DNA of 64,000 nucleotides from JALYXV01 sp963791545 (GTDB lineage: Bacteria > Actinomycetota > Acidimicrobiia > Acidimicrobiales > Palsa-688), in NCBI GenBank assembly GCA_963791545.1, contig CAWBSR010000007.1:1-64000 (forward strand), written 5' to 3'. Positions within the stretch are counted from its first letter, which is position 1. Each line of letters opens with the position of its first letter. The translations under genes and the position numbers were made by a program. This document shows positions 7,675-16,685 of the stretch, piece after piece. The notes beneath the pieces were generated by a model that had not been told where the DNA came from, did not search any database, and saw only the letters and a list, made by a program, of their open reading frames with translations.

Positions 7675-7915
7675 CTCACCATGATGCCAGCCGGCATCGA
7701 CGAGAAGGTCGGTTCAGCACGGACCGACCCATGAACGGTTGTTGTGTCACAACGGCCGCCGACGGTCGCCTCGCAACCGGCGTTCCGGGCGCGCATCCCC
7801 CGCGGATAGGGATGGGGTTGTGCGCGTTCTTGGGGCACGTCTGGCTGGATGGCAGGTGCAGTTCCCGGCTGTGGCTGCTGAGCAGCGGACCGCGTCTCAG
7901 GGTTACGCTTTTTGG

Positions 7916-9532
7916 GTGTCGAGGTCCGAGCTGGACCGGTTGGGAGCGGGCCGAGAGGCGTTGTCCCGGGGTGAGTGGGCTGTTGCGCGCACCGAGTTCG
8001 GTGCGGCTTTGGAGGGGCGGGAGTCTCCCGAGGCGCTGGAGGGTGTGGTCCGGGCGTGTTGGTGGCTGGATGAGGTTGAGGAGTCGGCGGAGTTCCGCGA
8101 GCGCGCCTACCGGCTGTACCGGGAGGCGGGTAGGGACCGCGACGCGGCCCGGCTAGCGGTGCAGTTGGCCCGGCTTGCCGCCATACGAGGAGAGCACGCC
8201 GTGTTCAACGGTTGGACCGGGCGCGCCCGCCGACTTCTGGCTGGGGGGGAGGACTGTCCTGAGCAGGCCATATTGGCGGTGCACGAGGCGTTCTTCGCGT
8301 TCTTGTTAGCCAGCGATCCGACCACAGCCCGGGCGCGGGCGGTCGCTGGCGGCGAGCTGGCCCGCAAGTTTGGGCTGGCCGACTTGGAGTTCCAGGCCCT
8401 GGCGTTGGAAGGGGTTTCGCTTGTGGCCGCAGGCGAGGTGACTGAGGGGATGCGGCTCCTGGATGAGGCGACGACGGCTGCGCTGGGCGGGGAGATGCGC
8501 GAGGTGGAGCTGATCGCGCAGACCTGCTGTTTCATGATCTATGCGTGCGAGCGAGTGCGGGACTTCGACCGGGCTGGGCAGTGGTGCCGGCGGATGAAGG
8601 ATTACTGCCAACGCGCGGGATTGTCCGCCCTGTTTGCGGTGTGCCGAGCGCACTACGCGACGGTGCTGACCGAACAGGGTGAGTGGGAGGAGGCCGAGGT
8701 TGAGCTGGTGGGTGCTAGCGGGCAACTGGCTTTGCGGCCGGGACAGCAGGCCGAGGCGATCGTCCGGTTGGGGGAACTGCGCCGCCGCCAGGGCCGTTTG
8801 GAGGAAGCCTCCATGCTGTTCGAGCGGGTTGCTTTCCATCCGAGGGCCCTCATCGGCCACGCCGCCCTCGCGCTCGATGCGGGTGATCGGGAGCTGGCGG
8901 CCGGGTGGGCGGAGCGTTTCTTACGCCAGATACCCGAAGGTGATCGCACCCAGCGCGCCCAAGGCTGTGAACTGCTGGCCCGCGCGCGTGCCGCGGTCGG
9001 CGACGTCGACGGAGCACGCGAGGCGACGATCGGTTTGGTCGAAGCGGCAGAAGCGACTGGCAGCGTTCCCCTGCACGCGGCGCTCGCCTTCACCCGGGGC
9101 GTGATAGAGGTGGCAGCGGGAGCGCCCGAGCTGGGCCGGGCCCTGTTGGAGGACGCGGTGGACCGCTATGAACAGTGCCTGCTGCCCTACGAGGCTGCCA
9201 CGGCGCGTGCCGTGCTGGCCGAAACATTGCGCGCACTGGGCCGCGACAAAACGGCGGAGGTCGAAGCGGGCCGCGCCAGGGCCACATTTGAGCGTCTCGG
9301 GACCAGCCCCGCAGTGGCGCCGACCAGGACGCGCGGAGCCGGGGTGCTTTCCGGCCGGGAGCTGGAGGTTCTGCGCCTTGTGGCCGAGGGATTGGGTGAC
9401 CGGGAGATCGCCCGTCGACTGGCTATAAGCCCTCACACGGCTCACCGCCACGTGTCGAACATCTTGGTCAAGACCGGCTCCTCCTCCCGGGCCGCGGCCG
9501 CTGCAACAGCCACCCGACTGGGCTTGCTATAG
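7916..9532 (+). CDS. TPR-containing LuxR-family transcriptional regulator
   Basis: This protein of about 538 residues consists of a long helical, TPR-like array (repeated A..L...G....A pairs, about residues 1-460) and a C-terminal GerE/LuxR helix-turn-helix (LSGRELEVLRLVAEGLGDRE, then ARRLAISPHTAHRHVSNILV). There is no N-terminal ATPase, unlike LAL regulators. I chose GTG 7916 because the conserved helical part starts there and TACGCT at 7903-7908 lies 7 nt upstream, suggesting a leaderless transcript. The upstream extension to 7739 has low-quality, Arg-rich composition. The adjacent downstream methyltransferase is the probable target or partner. The signal sensed is unknown. Confidence 0.85.
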   Translation: MSRSELDRLGAGREALSRGEWAVARTEFGAALEGRESPEALEGVVRACWWLDEVEESAEFRERAYRLYREAGRDRDAARLAVQLARLAAIRGEHAVFNGWTGRARRLLAGGEDCPEQAILAVHEAFFAFLLASDPTTARARAVAGGELARKFGLADLEFQALALEGVSLVAAGEVTEGMRLLDEATTAALGGEMREVELIAQTCCFMIYACERVRDFDRAGQWCRRMKDYCQRAGLSALFAVCRAHYATVLTEQGEWEEAEVELVGASGQLALRPGQQAEAIVRLGELRRRQGRLEEASMLFERVAFHPRALIGHAALALDAGDRELAAGWAERFLRQIPEGDRTQRAQGCELLARARAAVGDVDGAREATIGLVEAAEATGSVPLHAALAFTRGVIEVAAGAPELGRALLEDAVDRYEQCLLPYEAATARAVLAETLRALGRDKTAEVEAGRARATFERLGTSPAVAPTRTRGAGVLSGRELEVLRLVAEGLGDREIARRLAISPHTAHRHVSNILVKTGSSSRAAAAATATRLGLL

Positions 9533-9539
9533 CCAATTC

Positions 9540-9562
9540 AGGCCATCCGCTACGGATGGCCT
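9540..9562 (+). terminator. Stem-loop between luxR-like and methyltransferase genes
   Basis: AGGCCATCC/GGATGGCCT forms a perfect 9-bp stem with the 5-nt loop GCTAC, starting 8 nt after the regulator stop. No T-run follows, so it may be a terminator-like or operator-like dyad in the 101-bp gap before the methyltransferase. Confidence 0.45.
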
Positions 9563-9633
9563 ATCCAGGCGAAGCGGGCCCGCCGGGCGCTAGCGCAGAC
9601 TGCGAGACGAAGACCGCCACAGGGAGGTGCATC

Positions 9634-10449
9634 ATGACAACCGCTGAGCAAGCAGCCGGGGCGTCGTGCGTCAGAGACGATGTCTGGGGCGCGCGGGCCG
9701 GTGACTACGCAGAACTCGATGAAGATCAACACCACCGGCTCTTCAACCAGGGCCTACGCATGACCAACATTGGCCGGGGGACCGCAGTGCTGGATCTGGG
9801 CTGCGGCCCTGGAGCGTTCTGTCGCCTCGCGGCCCAAGCCGGGGCCCTGGTGACCGGTCTAGACGCCTCCGCCGCCATGCTGGACCTCGCCAGGCAGCGG
9901 GTCCCGACCGCAAGTTTCGACCTAGGTGACTTCCAGTCCCTGCCCTACCACGACGACTCCTTCGATGTGGTGACCGCCTTCCACAGCCTGATGTTCGCCG
10001 CCGACCCGCTCGCCGCGCTCATCGAGGCACGGCGAGTAGCAAAGCCGGGCGCGGCCGTGCTTATCGTGGTATTCGGCCGGGAAGAACGCATTGAGCTGGT
10101 CGCCAAATGGCGTGCCTTGGCCTCGCTGGTACCCAGCGTGCCCAAACTCGGTCCCAGCCCACTCTCCCTCTCCGGTCCGGGGATCCTCGAGGACCTTCTA
10201 CCACGCGCCGGCCTGGAACTGGCCGAGGCGGGCTACTTCCAGGGCCGCTTCGAGTTTCCCGATCAAGCCACAATGCTGCGAGCCCAACGCGCCACTCCAG
10301 CCGCCGTGAACGCCGAACGCCTCGTGGGACAAGCCGCGGTCATCGAAGCAATCACCAGCGCATTCGCCCCGTGCCGCACCTCCACCGGCGGGTATCGCAT
10401 CGAGTTCGAATCCCGCTACCTCAAAGCAGCAGCCTGGTGTCGCGGATAA
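9634..10449 (+). CDS. Class I SAM-dependent methyltransferase
   Basis: This 271-residue protein has motif I VLDLGCGPGAFC (about residue 50), an acidic end of strand 2 (TGLDASAAMLDLA) and motif IV-like FDVVTAFHSLMF, as in the Methyltransf_11 group. ATG 9634 is preceded by GGGAGGTG at 5-7 nt, which fixes the start against the longer frame from 9556. It follows the LuxR-type regulator on the same strand with a 101-bp gap containing a strong hairpin. The substrate is not predictable; a small-molecule or natural-product target is plausible given the neighbouring glycosyltransferase remnant. Confidence 0.85.
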   Translation: MTTAEQAAGASCVRDDVWGARAGDYAELDEDQHHRLFNQGLRMTNIGRGTAVLDLGCGPGAFCRLAAQAGALVTGLDASAAMLDLARQRVPTASFDLGDFQSLPYHDDSFDVVTAFHSLMFAADPLAALIEARRVAKPGAAVLIVVFGREERIELVAKWRALASLVPSVPKLGPSPLSLSGPGILEDLLPRAGLELAEAGYFQGRFEFPDQATMLRAQRATPAAVNAERLVGQAAVIEAITSAFAPCRTSTGGYRIEFESRYLKAAAWCRG

Positions 10450-10467
10450 CCGCCGCCCAGCCGGCGG
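10450..10467 (+). terminator. GC-rich hairpin after methyltransferase
   Basis: CCGCCG/CGGCGG with the 6-nt loop CCCAGC starts at the base after the stop codon. There is no U-tract. It is a possible intrinsic-like terminator of a high-GC type. Confidence 0.35.
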
Positions 10468-10553
10468 TATGGGCGACGGGCGTCTGGTGACGGTAGCGGC
10501 CTTCGGGGACACCTCGCAGGTCCTCGACGATTTGGATCGGAGGCGCTGCATTT

Positions 10554-11660
10554 TCAGCCTCTCGAGGTGAGTGTTTCCAGCGACGCGGAGACGTCGACTG
10601 GTGAGGGCATGGCGGAGATGTCCGCTGCGACCGTGCCGGCGCAAGTGCGGTACGACGGCTCCGTCAGCAGGCGGCCCACAGCGTCACTGATGGCCTCTGG
10701 CGTTGCGGCGTCGGGCAGGAGGGAGATCCCGGCGCCGGCGCCGGGCAACTGCTTGCGCGTTCAGGAACTGGTCAGCGCCCTGGGGGAGACACAACTGGGG
10801 CACGCCGAGTGCCAGGGTCGCCAGCACCGTTCCCGAGCCGCCGTGAGAGACCACCACGTCGCAGGCGGCGAGAACCTGGGTCTGGGGAACGTACTGCTCG
10901 ACGCGGACGTGCCCGGGTTGGGTCCCGAGGATGGACGGGTCGGCGGCCGGCCCCACCGTCACGAGCACCCGCGCATCGAGGCTGGCGGTGCTGTCGACGG
11001 CGTTGCGAAGCGGGCCAACGTCGTTGAAGACCGTTCCCATCGTCACGTACACGAGCGGCCAGTCGCGTCGTATGCCAGGCAGGGGTAGCTCGCCGTCTAC
11101 TTGACCGTCATAGGCGACGGGGCGGAGCGGCTGGCGACCAGCGATGTGGCTGGCGGGAGACCCCTGGAGGGTCGGCGGGAAGATGTCGAGATACAGGTAG
11201 TCGTACATGCCGCCATAAGGGCGAGGCTTGAGGCCCCGGGAACGCCAAAGCGAAGCCACCTCTTCACCGGCCCGCGCCACACGGGTCTCGGGCAACAGCG
11301 GCCCGAAACCTCGACTGAGGCACGGGACACCGAGTTCGGCGGCGACTATGGGTCCGGCGAACTCCGCGGCGTCGGCGACGACCAGGTCAGGCCGCCATTC
11401 GAGAGCTACGGGCAGCAGCCCCTCCAGCATGCTCGGTGCCGCCAGGGCACCGAACAGCTTCCCGAACATAGCATCCGGGCGCTCGAGCACCGGGAGGTCA
11501 GCCAGTTCGGGATAGTGCGCCATGGCGTTCGCCGGGCTCGCTGCCGGCCCGTCGGGCATGGCAGCGGTCCCGAACCCGGCCCGCCCGACGCTTTCCGCAC
11601 TCGAGCGTGGAACCGCCCAGAGGACATCATGACCGCGCTTGCTCAGGCAATGGTCGCCAC
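10554..11660 (-). pseudogene. MGT/UGT-family glycosyltransferase, disrupted
   Basis: The readable part from 11559 (PDLVVADAAEFAGPIVAAEL, then PLVYVTMGTVFND, HVRVEQYVPQTQVLAACDVV, SHGGSGTVLATLALGVP) is a macrolide-type UDP-glycosyltransferase, including the C-terminal donor-binding HGG motif. After GADQFLNAQAVA the frame breaks. Removing one C from a CCC run at about 10734-10736 restores AGAGISLLPDAATPEA and a proper C-terminus ending at 10554. Upstream of 11559, in frame, SKRGHDVLWAVPR is recognisable, but the first Rossmann strand is partly deleted and no start codon is present. Two lesions indicate a pseudogene. It is convergent with the methyltransferase. Confidence 0.75.
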
Positions 11661-11764
11661 CAGGTGTTGTATCGCGAGGCTCTTGGGGGCTCGCCGTCCA
11701 ACTATCTCAAGTTCCTCCGCGGCCGGTGTGCCGGCAGGTGGCGGCTGCCAAGATGGAAGCCATA

Positions 11765-13261
11765 ATGACGGCCGTGGCTGATAGGGAGGGAACCTGGCTG
11801 GTGTTGGTGCGCGACGTCTCGCATGCTGTGCATGTGCGGGGTCACTCCCAGCTCAGGGCAGCGTTGGTGCTCGACATGGGGACCGGTCTGCTACGCGGTC
11901 TTGGGGTGGCTCCCACTGATGGCGAGGCGTTGGCCCAGGTGTTGGATACCGCGGTCCACCACCCCGCGGGTCCCTTGTCGCCTGGCCTGCCCAAATCCGT
12001 CCTAAGTGGGCCGGGGCTGGGCGAAGCGATTGCCGAGGCGCTGAGGCGGGCGACATCTGAACTGGCTCTGCCGACTGTCACCGAGGTGGACCCTCCGGCG
12101 GAGTCTGAGGACATGTTCGACTCGTTCATGGGACACATGGGCGGCCGCGCCCAGCCCGACGACCTGCCGGGTCCAAGGGACTGGGAACTGCTCTACAACC
12201 AGGCGTTGGCCTTCTATGGGGCCGAGCCGTGGTCCCGCTGGCATGACGGGATCGACCTCGGTCTCGAGATCACGGTCGGTGATACGACCACTCGCCATGC
12301 GGGAGTGGTCATGGGCAATGCCGGACTCCAGCACGGCCTAGTCGTGTATCCCGGCGAAAGCGCCCCAGGCGAGCTGGCGGGCTGGGAACCGGGCCAGCCC
12401 ATTCCCGTTCCCGCCGGCACCCTGCTGTGCACGCTGGACCCGCCGGGCGAGCCGCCGGCGGAGTTGCTCGCCAAGGCGCGCCGCTACGGCTGGCCGCCTG
12501 ACGCCGAACTGGTCCCCGTCTTCTTGCACCTCGGGCCGGACCAGCAAGGAGGCGACCCAAGCCGCCTCGACGTGCAGCGGCTGACCATCGCCTTGGCCGC
12601 GGTGACCTCCCACGACTCCCGCGGTCCGGTCCTGGCCGATCGCTCAACTGAGGCGACCACCGGAACCGTCGCCCTATCCGGCGGCGAGCGCGCCAGCTTC
12701 TCGGCCCGCCAGGGGCGCCGAACCGACGAACGAGTCTCGGACCGCTTCGTGATTCACCAGGCCGGCTTTGACCTGGTCCCAGAAGGCACACCGGTCGTCG
12801 TGGGCCACCTGCCGTGGGCCTCGCTCAAACCTCTGCGCAGCGCGGCGCGCATTCACAGGCCGTTTCCGCCCCAGGCGCCGACGCCAACCGGCGGGGAGGT
12901 CCCCCTTCTTGCCGTTCTGCCGAAGCGTGGCCATGGCGAGCGCATAGCGGCCAGGACCGCCGAGCTCGACCCCTATGGGGTGGCCGTGATTGAGACCGAC
13001 GACGGCCGAGCGATATTTACCCTGGTCGGCGCAAACGGTTCAGAGATATTGATGGAGGTCGCCGTCGAGAACCTGAGCCTCACGCTGTTCCGGCGAAGAC
13101 TGCGCCAGACCAAGGGACTGCACGTGGTCATGATCGCCGATGAGGCCACCGCCTACGGCAACGGCAACGTGTACGCCCTCTTCGAATGCCATCAGCCACC
13201 CCCCAAAACCCCCCGACGTCAGCCGCCACCATCAAAACCACCTCGAAAGCGCCCCCGGTAG
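11765..13261 (+). CDS. Large hypothetical protein with basic Pro-rich tail
   Basis: This protein has about 498 residues. ATG 11765 is preceded by GGAAG at 7 nt, favouring it over the frame opening at 11639. It starts with ADREGTWLVLVRDVSHAVHV and has a central DWELLYNQALAFYGAEPWSR segment and a beta-rich body. It reminds me of the DUF6930/DUF7309 group of uncharacterised proteins, but I am not sure. The last 30 residues (PPPKTPRRQPPPSKPPRKRP) are a disordered cationic tail, possibly for nucleic-acid or membrane binding. No signal peptide or membrane helix is visible. The gene is divergent from the glycosyltransferase remnant. Confidence 0.7.
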   Translation: MTAVADREGTWLVLVRDVSHAVHVRGHSQLRAALVLDMGTGLLRGLGVAPTDGEALAQVLDTAVHHPAGPLSPGLPKSVLSGPGLGEAIAEALRRATSELALPTVTEVDPPAESEDMFDSFMGHMGGRAQPDDLPGPRDWELLYNQALAFYGAEPWSRWHDGIDLGLEITVGDTTTRHAGVVMGNAGLQHGLVVYPGESAPGELAGWEPGQPIPVPAGTLLCTLDPPGEPPAELLAKARRYGWPPDAELVPVFLHLGPDQQGGDPSRLDVQRLTIALAAVTSHDSRGPVLADRSTEATTGTVALSGGERASFSARQGRRTDERVSDRFVIHQAGFDLVPEGTPVVVGHLPWASLKPLRSAARIHRPFPPQAPTPTGGEVPLLAVLPKRGHGERIAARTAELDPYGVAVIETDDGRAIFTLVGANGSEILMEVAVENLSLTLFRRRLRQTKGLHVVMIADEATAYGNGNVYALFECHQPPPKTPRRQPPPSKPPRKRPR

Positions 13262-13318
13262 CCTCAACCTCCGAGGCAACGGGCCTGCTACGTCAAAAAA
13301 CAGACGAAGTGACCCCTC

Positions 13319-13420
13319 GACCCGGCGTTCGGGGTCACCCTGAGCTGGCGACTGGGCCGCGCATATGGGGCGCGCGTTCGGTTCGGCCGACCGTCGGCTA
13401 CCGAGAACGCGGATCCCTCG
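13319..13420 (+). repeat. Dispersed direct repeat, copy 2
   Basis: This is the second copy of the segment at 1225-1325, in the same orientation, with about ten substitutions and one 1-bp indel. Like copy 1 it lies shortly (58 bp) after a gene end. The rest of 13262-13767 holds no recognisable gene. Confidence 0.8.
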
Positions 13421-13767
13421 TTACGCGCCCCGAGACAGGCTCGGTGGGCTGGGGTAAGACCGCCAGGATGAATCTCTCGGCGCCCGTGTTATCCCGTGGT
13501 CCTGGCTGGCCGCCGACCTGCGGAGGAACGGTCGACCGAGTCGCTCCTCCACGGCTAACAGTTCCTCGTGCCGGAGGTCCAAGCGGCCATCCTTGGGAAC
13601 ATGCCAAGCAACGATGAGTCGCCGATTTTGAACGTCGACCATCGCGCTACGGGGTCGTCGACTTACTGCAAATATCGTCAGGGTGGAAACGGTACCGCGG
13701 CTCCGTCTATCTGGCTCCGGTCGCCGACGGGAGTGCACGTTCCCGTTGTTGGGCCTGTTTGGGCGGC

Positions 13768-15774
13768 TCAGCATCCGAGGACGGCTCGGATGCGCTGGGC
13801 ATCCGAGGTAAACGTGGCGGCTTGGGCGGCAGGGATGGCCTTGCCCGACTGGGCCTTGACCTGGTGGACCAGGGCGCTGAGGGTGGAGCAGGTGTTGGCG
13901 GTGTCACCTGCGCTCAGGTAGCGCTGGGCTTGGGTGACCTTGTCCTCCAGGCTGGTGCCGGGCCCCACTCCCACCACCGCTTGGTGGAGGTCGGAGAGCT
14001 GGGCGGGGGCTCCTCGCACGGTGACGGTGAAAGTGCTGGTCACGCTGGAGGGGGTGTCGTCGGGGTCACCTGCGGTGCAGGTCACGGTGGTGATGCCGAC
14101 CGCGAAGGTCGAGCCTGACGCCGGCGAGCAGGTCGCGGCGGGGGTGGTGGTTTCCTCGTCGCTGACCGTGGGACGGCCGTAGCTGACCGTGGCCCCGCCC
14201 GGGGCGGTGGCGTCGGTGGTGATGTTGGCCGGGGTGGCGATGGCCAGGTCGGTGTCGGGGATGACCGTCTGGGTGAGCGGGGGTGGACCCCCGGTGCCGG
14301 GCGTGGAGGGGGAGGCAGCGTAGGTCCCGTTGCCGCTGAAGACGGCCGAGATGGTGTGGGTGCCTGCTACCGCGTAGGTCACCTGGCAGGTGGCGGTGCC
14401 GTCGGCACCGACCGGCTGGGACCCGCAACGGTCGATCGGCGTGCCGCTATCGCTGAAGGCAACCGTACCCCCGCCCGGGGCGGGGCTGACCGTGGCGGTG
14501 TAGGTGACCGCTTGGCCGACCCGCACCGACGGCGACGACGAGGTCAGCGAGACGGTGGTGGGCTGCTGAACGACTTGGGTGTACGCGCCTAACGAGAAGC
14601 TGCCAAGGAAGTTGGCGTCGCCGCTGTAGGAGGCGTAGATGTCGTGGCTGCCTGCCACGCCGTAGGTGACCTGGCAGGCGGCGGTGCCGTCGGCGCCGAC
14701 CGGCTGGGAGCCGCAACCGGCGATGGGTCCCGTTCCCCCATCAGCAAAGGCAACCGATCCCCCGTCGGGATTGGGGATGACTGTCGCGGTGTAGGTGACC
14801 GTCTGGCCTACCAACGCCGATGGCGGCGCCGAGGCCAGCGAGACGATAGTGACGCCCTGGGCGACGGTGTGGACAACGGCACCTCTTCCGCTTTGGCTCG
14901 GGGACCACGTGGCGCCGCCGAGGTATTCGGCAAGGAGCTGGTGGGTTCCGACCGCAAGCGAGGAGGTACTGAGGGTGGCCGACCCGCCGTTGAGCGGAAT
15001 GGGGTCGCCCAATGGGTTGAAGGTGTAGTCGTTGGCGAGACAGAAACTTTGTTTCGGACAGTAGATGTCGTCAAACTGGACGGCACCGGTGGGGGCGGCA
15101 TAGTTCGGGTCGCTGGCCACTGTGGCGGTGAAGGTGACAGGCTGGCCGGTCCCCGATGTCGTTGAGGACTGCGTGAGCGTGGTCGTCGTCACGGCGGGGT
15201 TCACCTGTTGAATATAGGAACCGCTGCTAGGGGCGAAAACACTGTCGCCGGAGTAGTAGTAGCTGACCGTTTGCCTCGGGGGTGCGAAGGTGAAGGAACC
15301 GGAAGCGCAGCTTTCCCCGAGCACGGTCAGGCCGCGGTAGTCAAAGCAGTAGCTAACGGTAAGCGACTGCTTGAAGGCCCCGTCGACGTAAACGTCGACC
15401 GTACCCACGGGGATCTGACAGCCAGCGTCGTAAGTAGGGTATTGCGGGTTGTAAGCCAGGCCGGGGCCAGGACACGCAGGCGACTCGTCAGCGACGTAGA
15501 AATTCAGTTGGAAAGGGGCGTCGGGATTGGCGATATCACCGATGGCGGGACCTCCGCCGGTCGCGGTGGGAGTGGTGCCGGTCGTAGTAGACGGGGACGT
15601 ACCGGTGGCCAAGATGGTGGTGGCGCCGGCCGGCGACGCCAGCGTGAGCACCCCGCTCAGTATCGCCGCCGCGGCGCTGAACAGGGCCAGGGTGCGTCGG
15701 GAACGCAGTCCCCCGAGCGGGTTAATCGACATGGCACGCCTGGGGCGCAGTCCGGGTAGCAGCTTGATGGTCAC
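13768..15774 (-). CDS. Secreted multi-domain Ig-like repeat protein with C-terminal FIMAH-like domain
   Basis: This 668-residue protein has an N-terminal signal region (TLALFSAAAAILSGVLTLAS, cleavage near SPAGA-TT) after two tandem GLR.RR-type leader motifs. It is followed by several Big_3-type immunoglobulin repeats (about 90 residues each, with recurrent VTYTATV and GSHDIYASYSGD or GTHTISAVFSGN lines), an HYR-like segment (GGATVSYGRPTVSDEETT, then VTCTAGDP), and a final 75-residue helical module (LHQAVVGVGPGTSLEDKVTQ, then RIRAVLGC) resembling FIMAH domains of surface adhesins. It is probably exported and acts in adhesion or matrix structure. GTG 15774 is preceded by AAAGGA. No LPXTG anchor is seen. 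Confidence 0.85.
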   Translation of the reverse strand: MTIKLLPGLRPRRAMSINPLGGLRSRRTLALFSAAAAILSGVLTLASPAGATTILATGTSPSTTTGTTPTATGGGPAIGDIANPDAPFQLNFYVADESPACPGPGLAYNPQYPTYDAGCQIPVGTVDVYVDGAFKQSLTVSYCFDYRGLTVLGESCASGSFTFAPPRQTVSYYYSGDSVFAPSSGSYIQQVNPAVTTTTLTQSSTTSGTGQPVTFTATVASDPNYAAPTGAVQFDDIYCPKQSFCLANDYTFNPLGDPIPLNGGSATLSTSSLAVGTHQLLAEYLGGATWSPSQSGRGAVVHTVAQGVTIVSLASAPPSALVGQTVTYTATVIPNPDGGSVAFADGGTGPIAGCGSQPVGADGTAACQVTYGVAGSHDIYASYSGDANFLGSFSLGAYTQVVQQPTTVSLTSSSPSVRVGQAVTYTATVSPAPGGGTVAFSDSGTPIDRCGSQPVGADGTATCQVTYAVAGTHTISAVFSGNGTYAASPSTPGTGGPPPLTQTVIPDTDLAIATPANITTDATAPGGATVSYGRPTVSDEETTTPAATCSPASGSTFAVGITTVTCTAGDPDDTPSSVTSTFTVTVRGAPAQLSDLHQAVVGVGPGTSLEDKVTQAQRYLSAGDTANTCSTLSALVHQVKAQSGKAIPAAQAATFTSDAQRIRAVLGC

Positions 15775-15854
15775 CGCAGGTCCTTTTTCGTTGTCTTGAG
15801 ACAGGGTTTGGGGTTGTCGGGCACGTCATTTGCCGGCTTCGATCGGCGTTCGGG

Positions 15855-16544
15855 TCAGTGGTTCGTGCAGGTCCAGGTGACGGTTCCGTCGAGTGTGGGC
15901 CCGTCGTTGCCATGGAGGTCGTGGAGTTTCGTGAAAGTGATCGATCCCGCCCCGTCGGCTTTGACCGCCACGGTGACCGACGAATCGGAGTTCGCGGCGT
16001 AGGTCCGGTCGTCGACCTTCATCTCTATTTGCGGTCCGAGGTCTTCGAGGTGGTAGTCGCCGGGGCCGTGATAGTGGACGATCCCCCCGGAGTCGAGGGT
16101 GAGCTTGTGGCCGCTGATCACCCCGTTGCCTGTGCTGGGTCCCAGCGAGGGCAGGGGGAAGCCGGCTTCGCCGCCGTACTTGGTGCTCCCGCCGGTTGCG
16201 CCGTACCCGGAGCAGTTGTCCGGGGGCGCGATACTGAGGTTGCTGAATGTGTCGCTGGTTACCATCCCGTTCAGTGTGACGGCGCCGCTCAGCTGCACCT
16301 TGGCGCACAGCCGCGTCGAGGCCTGGGCGGGCGGCAGCCCGGCGCAGTCGCCCGACGATCCACTGTCACCCGGGTTTGCGGCCGATGTACTCGCGGCGGC
16401 CACGGAGTTGCTGGCATGGGCCGCTGACTTCGCCGACCCAGCGCCGCAGCCCGCTAAGAGCACCGCGGCGCTCAATATCGCCGCCGCGCTGGTCGGGGCG
16501 AAGCTGCGTCCGGGGCGGAGTCCGTACAGCCGTCTGAGGGTCAT
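15855..16544 (-). CDS. Putative lipoprotein of unknown function
   Basis: This 229-residue protein has a signal peptide and a lipobox (LSAAVLLAGC, Cys about residue 33), so it is predicted to be membrane-anchored outside the cell. The mature part begins with an Ala/Ser-rich linker and continues as a beta-rich domain with conserved-looking Cys and Gly (GDCAGLPPAQASTRLCAKVQ, then WTCTNH at the end). ATG 16544 is preceded by GAAAGGA. The first 12 residues (MTLRRLYGLRPG) repeat the pattern seen at the start of the downstream Ig-repeat protein, 80 bp away on the same strand, suggesting a common export or regulatory leader and co-expression. Confidence 0.75.
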   Translation of the reverse strand: MTLRRLYGLRPGRSFAPTSAAAILSAAVLLAGCGAGSAKSAAHASNSVAAASTSAANPGDSGSSGDCAGLPPAQASTRLCAKVQLSGAVTLNGMVTSDTFSNLSIAPPDNCSGYGATGGSTKYGGEAGFPLPSLGPSTGNGVISGHKLTLDSGGIVHYHGPGDYHLEDLGPQIEMKVDDRTYAANSDSSVTVAVKADGAGSITFTKLHDLHGNDGPTLDGTVTWTCTNH

Positions 16545-16685
16545 GGCAAGTCCTTTCGTCGTGCTCGAGAGAGTCGGTGGGGGGTTTTCCGGACGCGTGC
16601 GGTCTCGCGCCGGGACAGCGGTGTCGTGGCAGGGGGGCGCCGGCGGGGTGTCAAGCCGGCGCTGGCTGCTCCAGGTGTCGATGGG

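Noticed and set aside
7731..8156. Overlapping reading frame on the plus strand at the start of the LuxR-type gene
   Set aside because: Trp/Arg/Ser-rich shadow frame of the TPR protein with no protein character.
10395..10420. tRNA T-arm-like sequence GAGTTCGAATCCCGC
   Set aside because: It lies in frame within the methyltransferase coding region (Glu-Phe-Glu-Ser-Arg) and no acceptor, D or anticodon stems fit around it.
10567..11781. Plus-strand frames over the glycosyltransferase remnant
   Set aside because: Minus-strand sense gives clear UGT motifs; the plus frames are antisense shadows.
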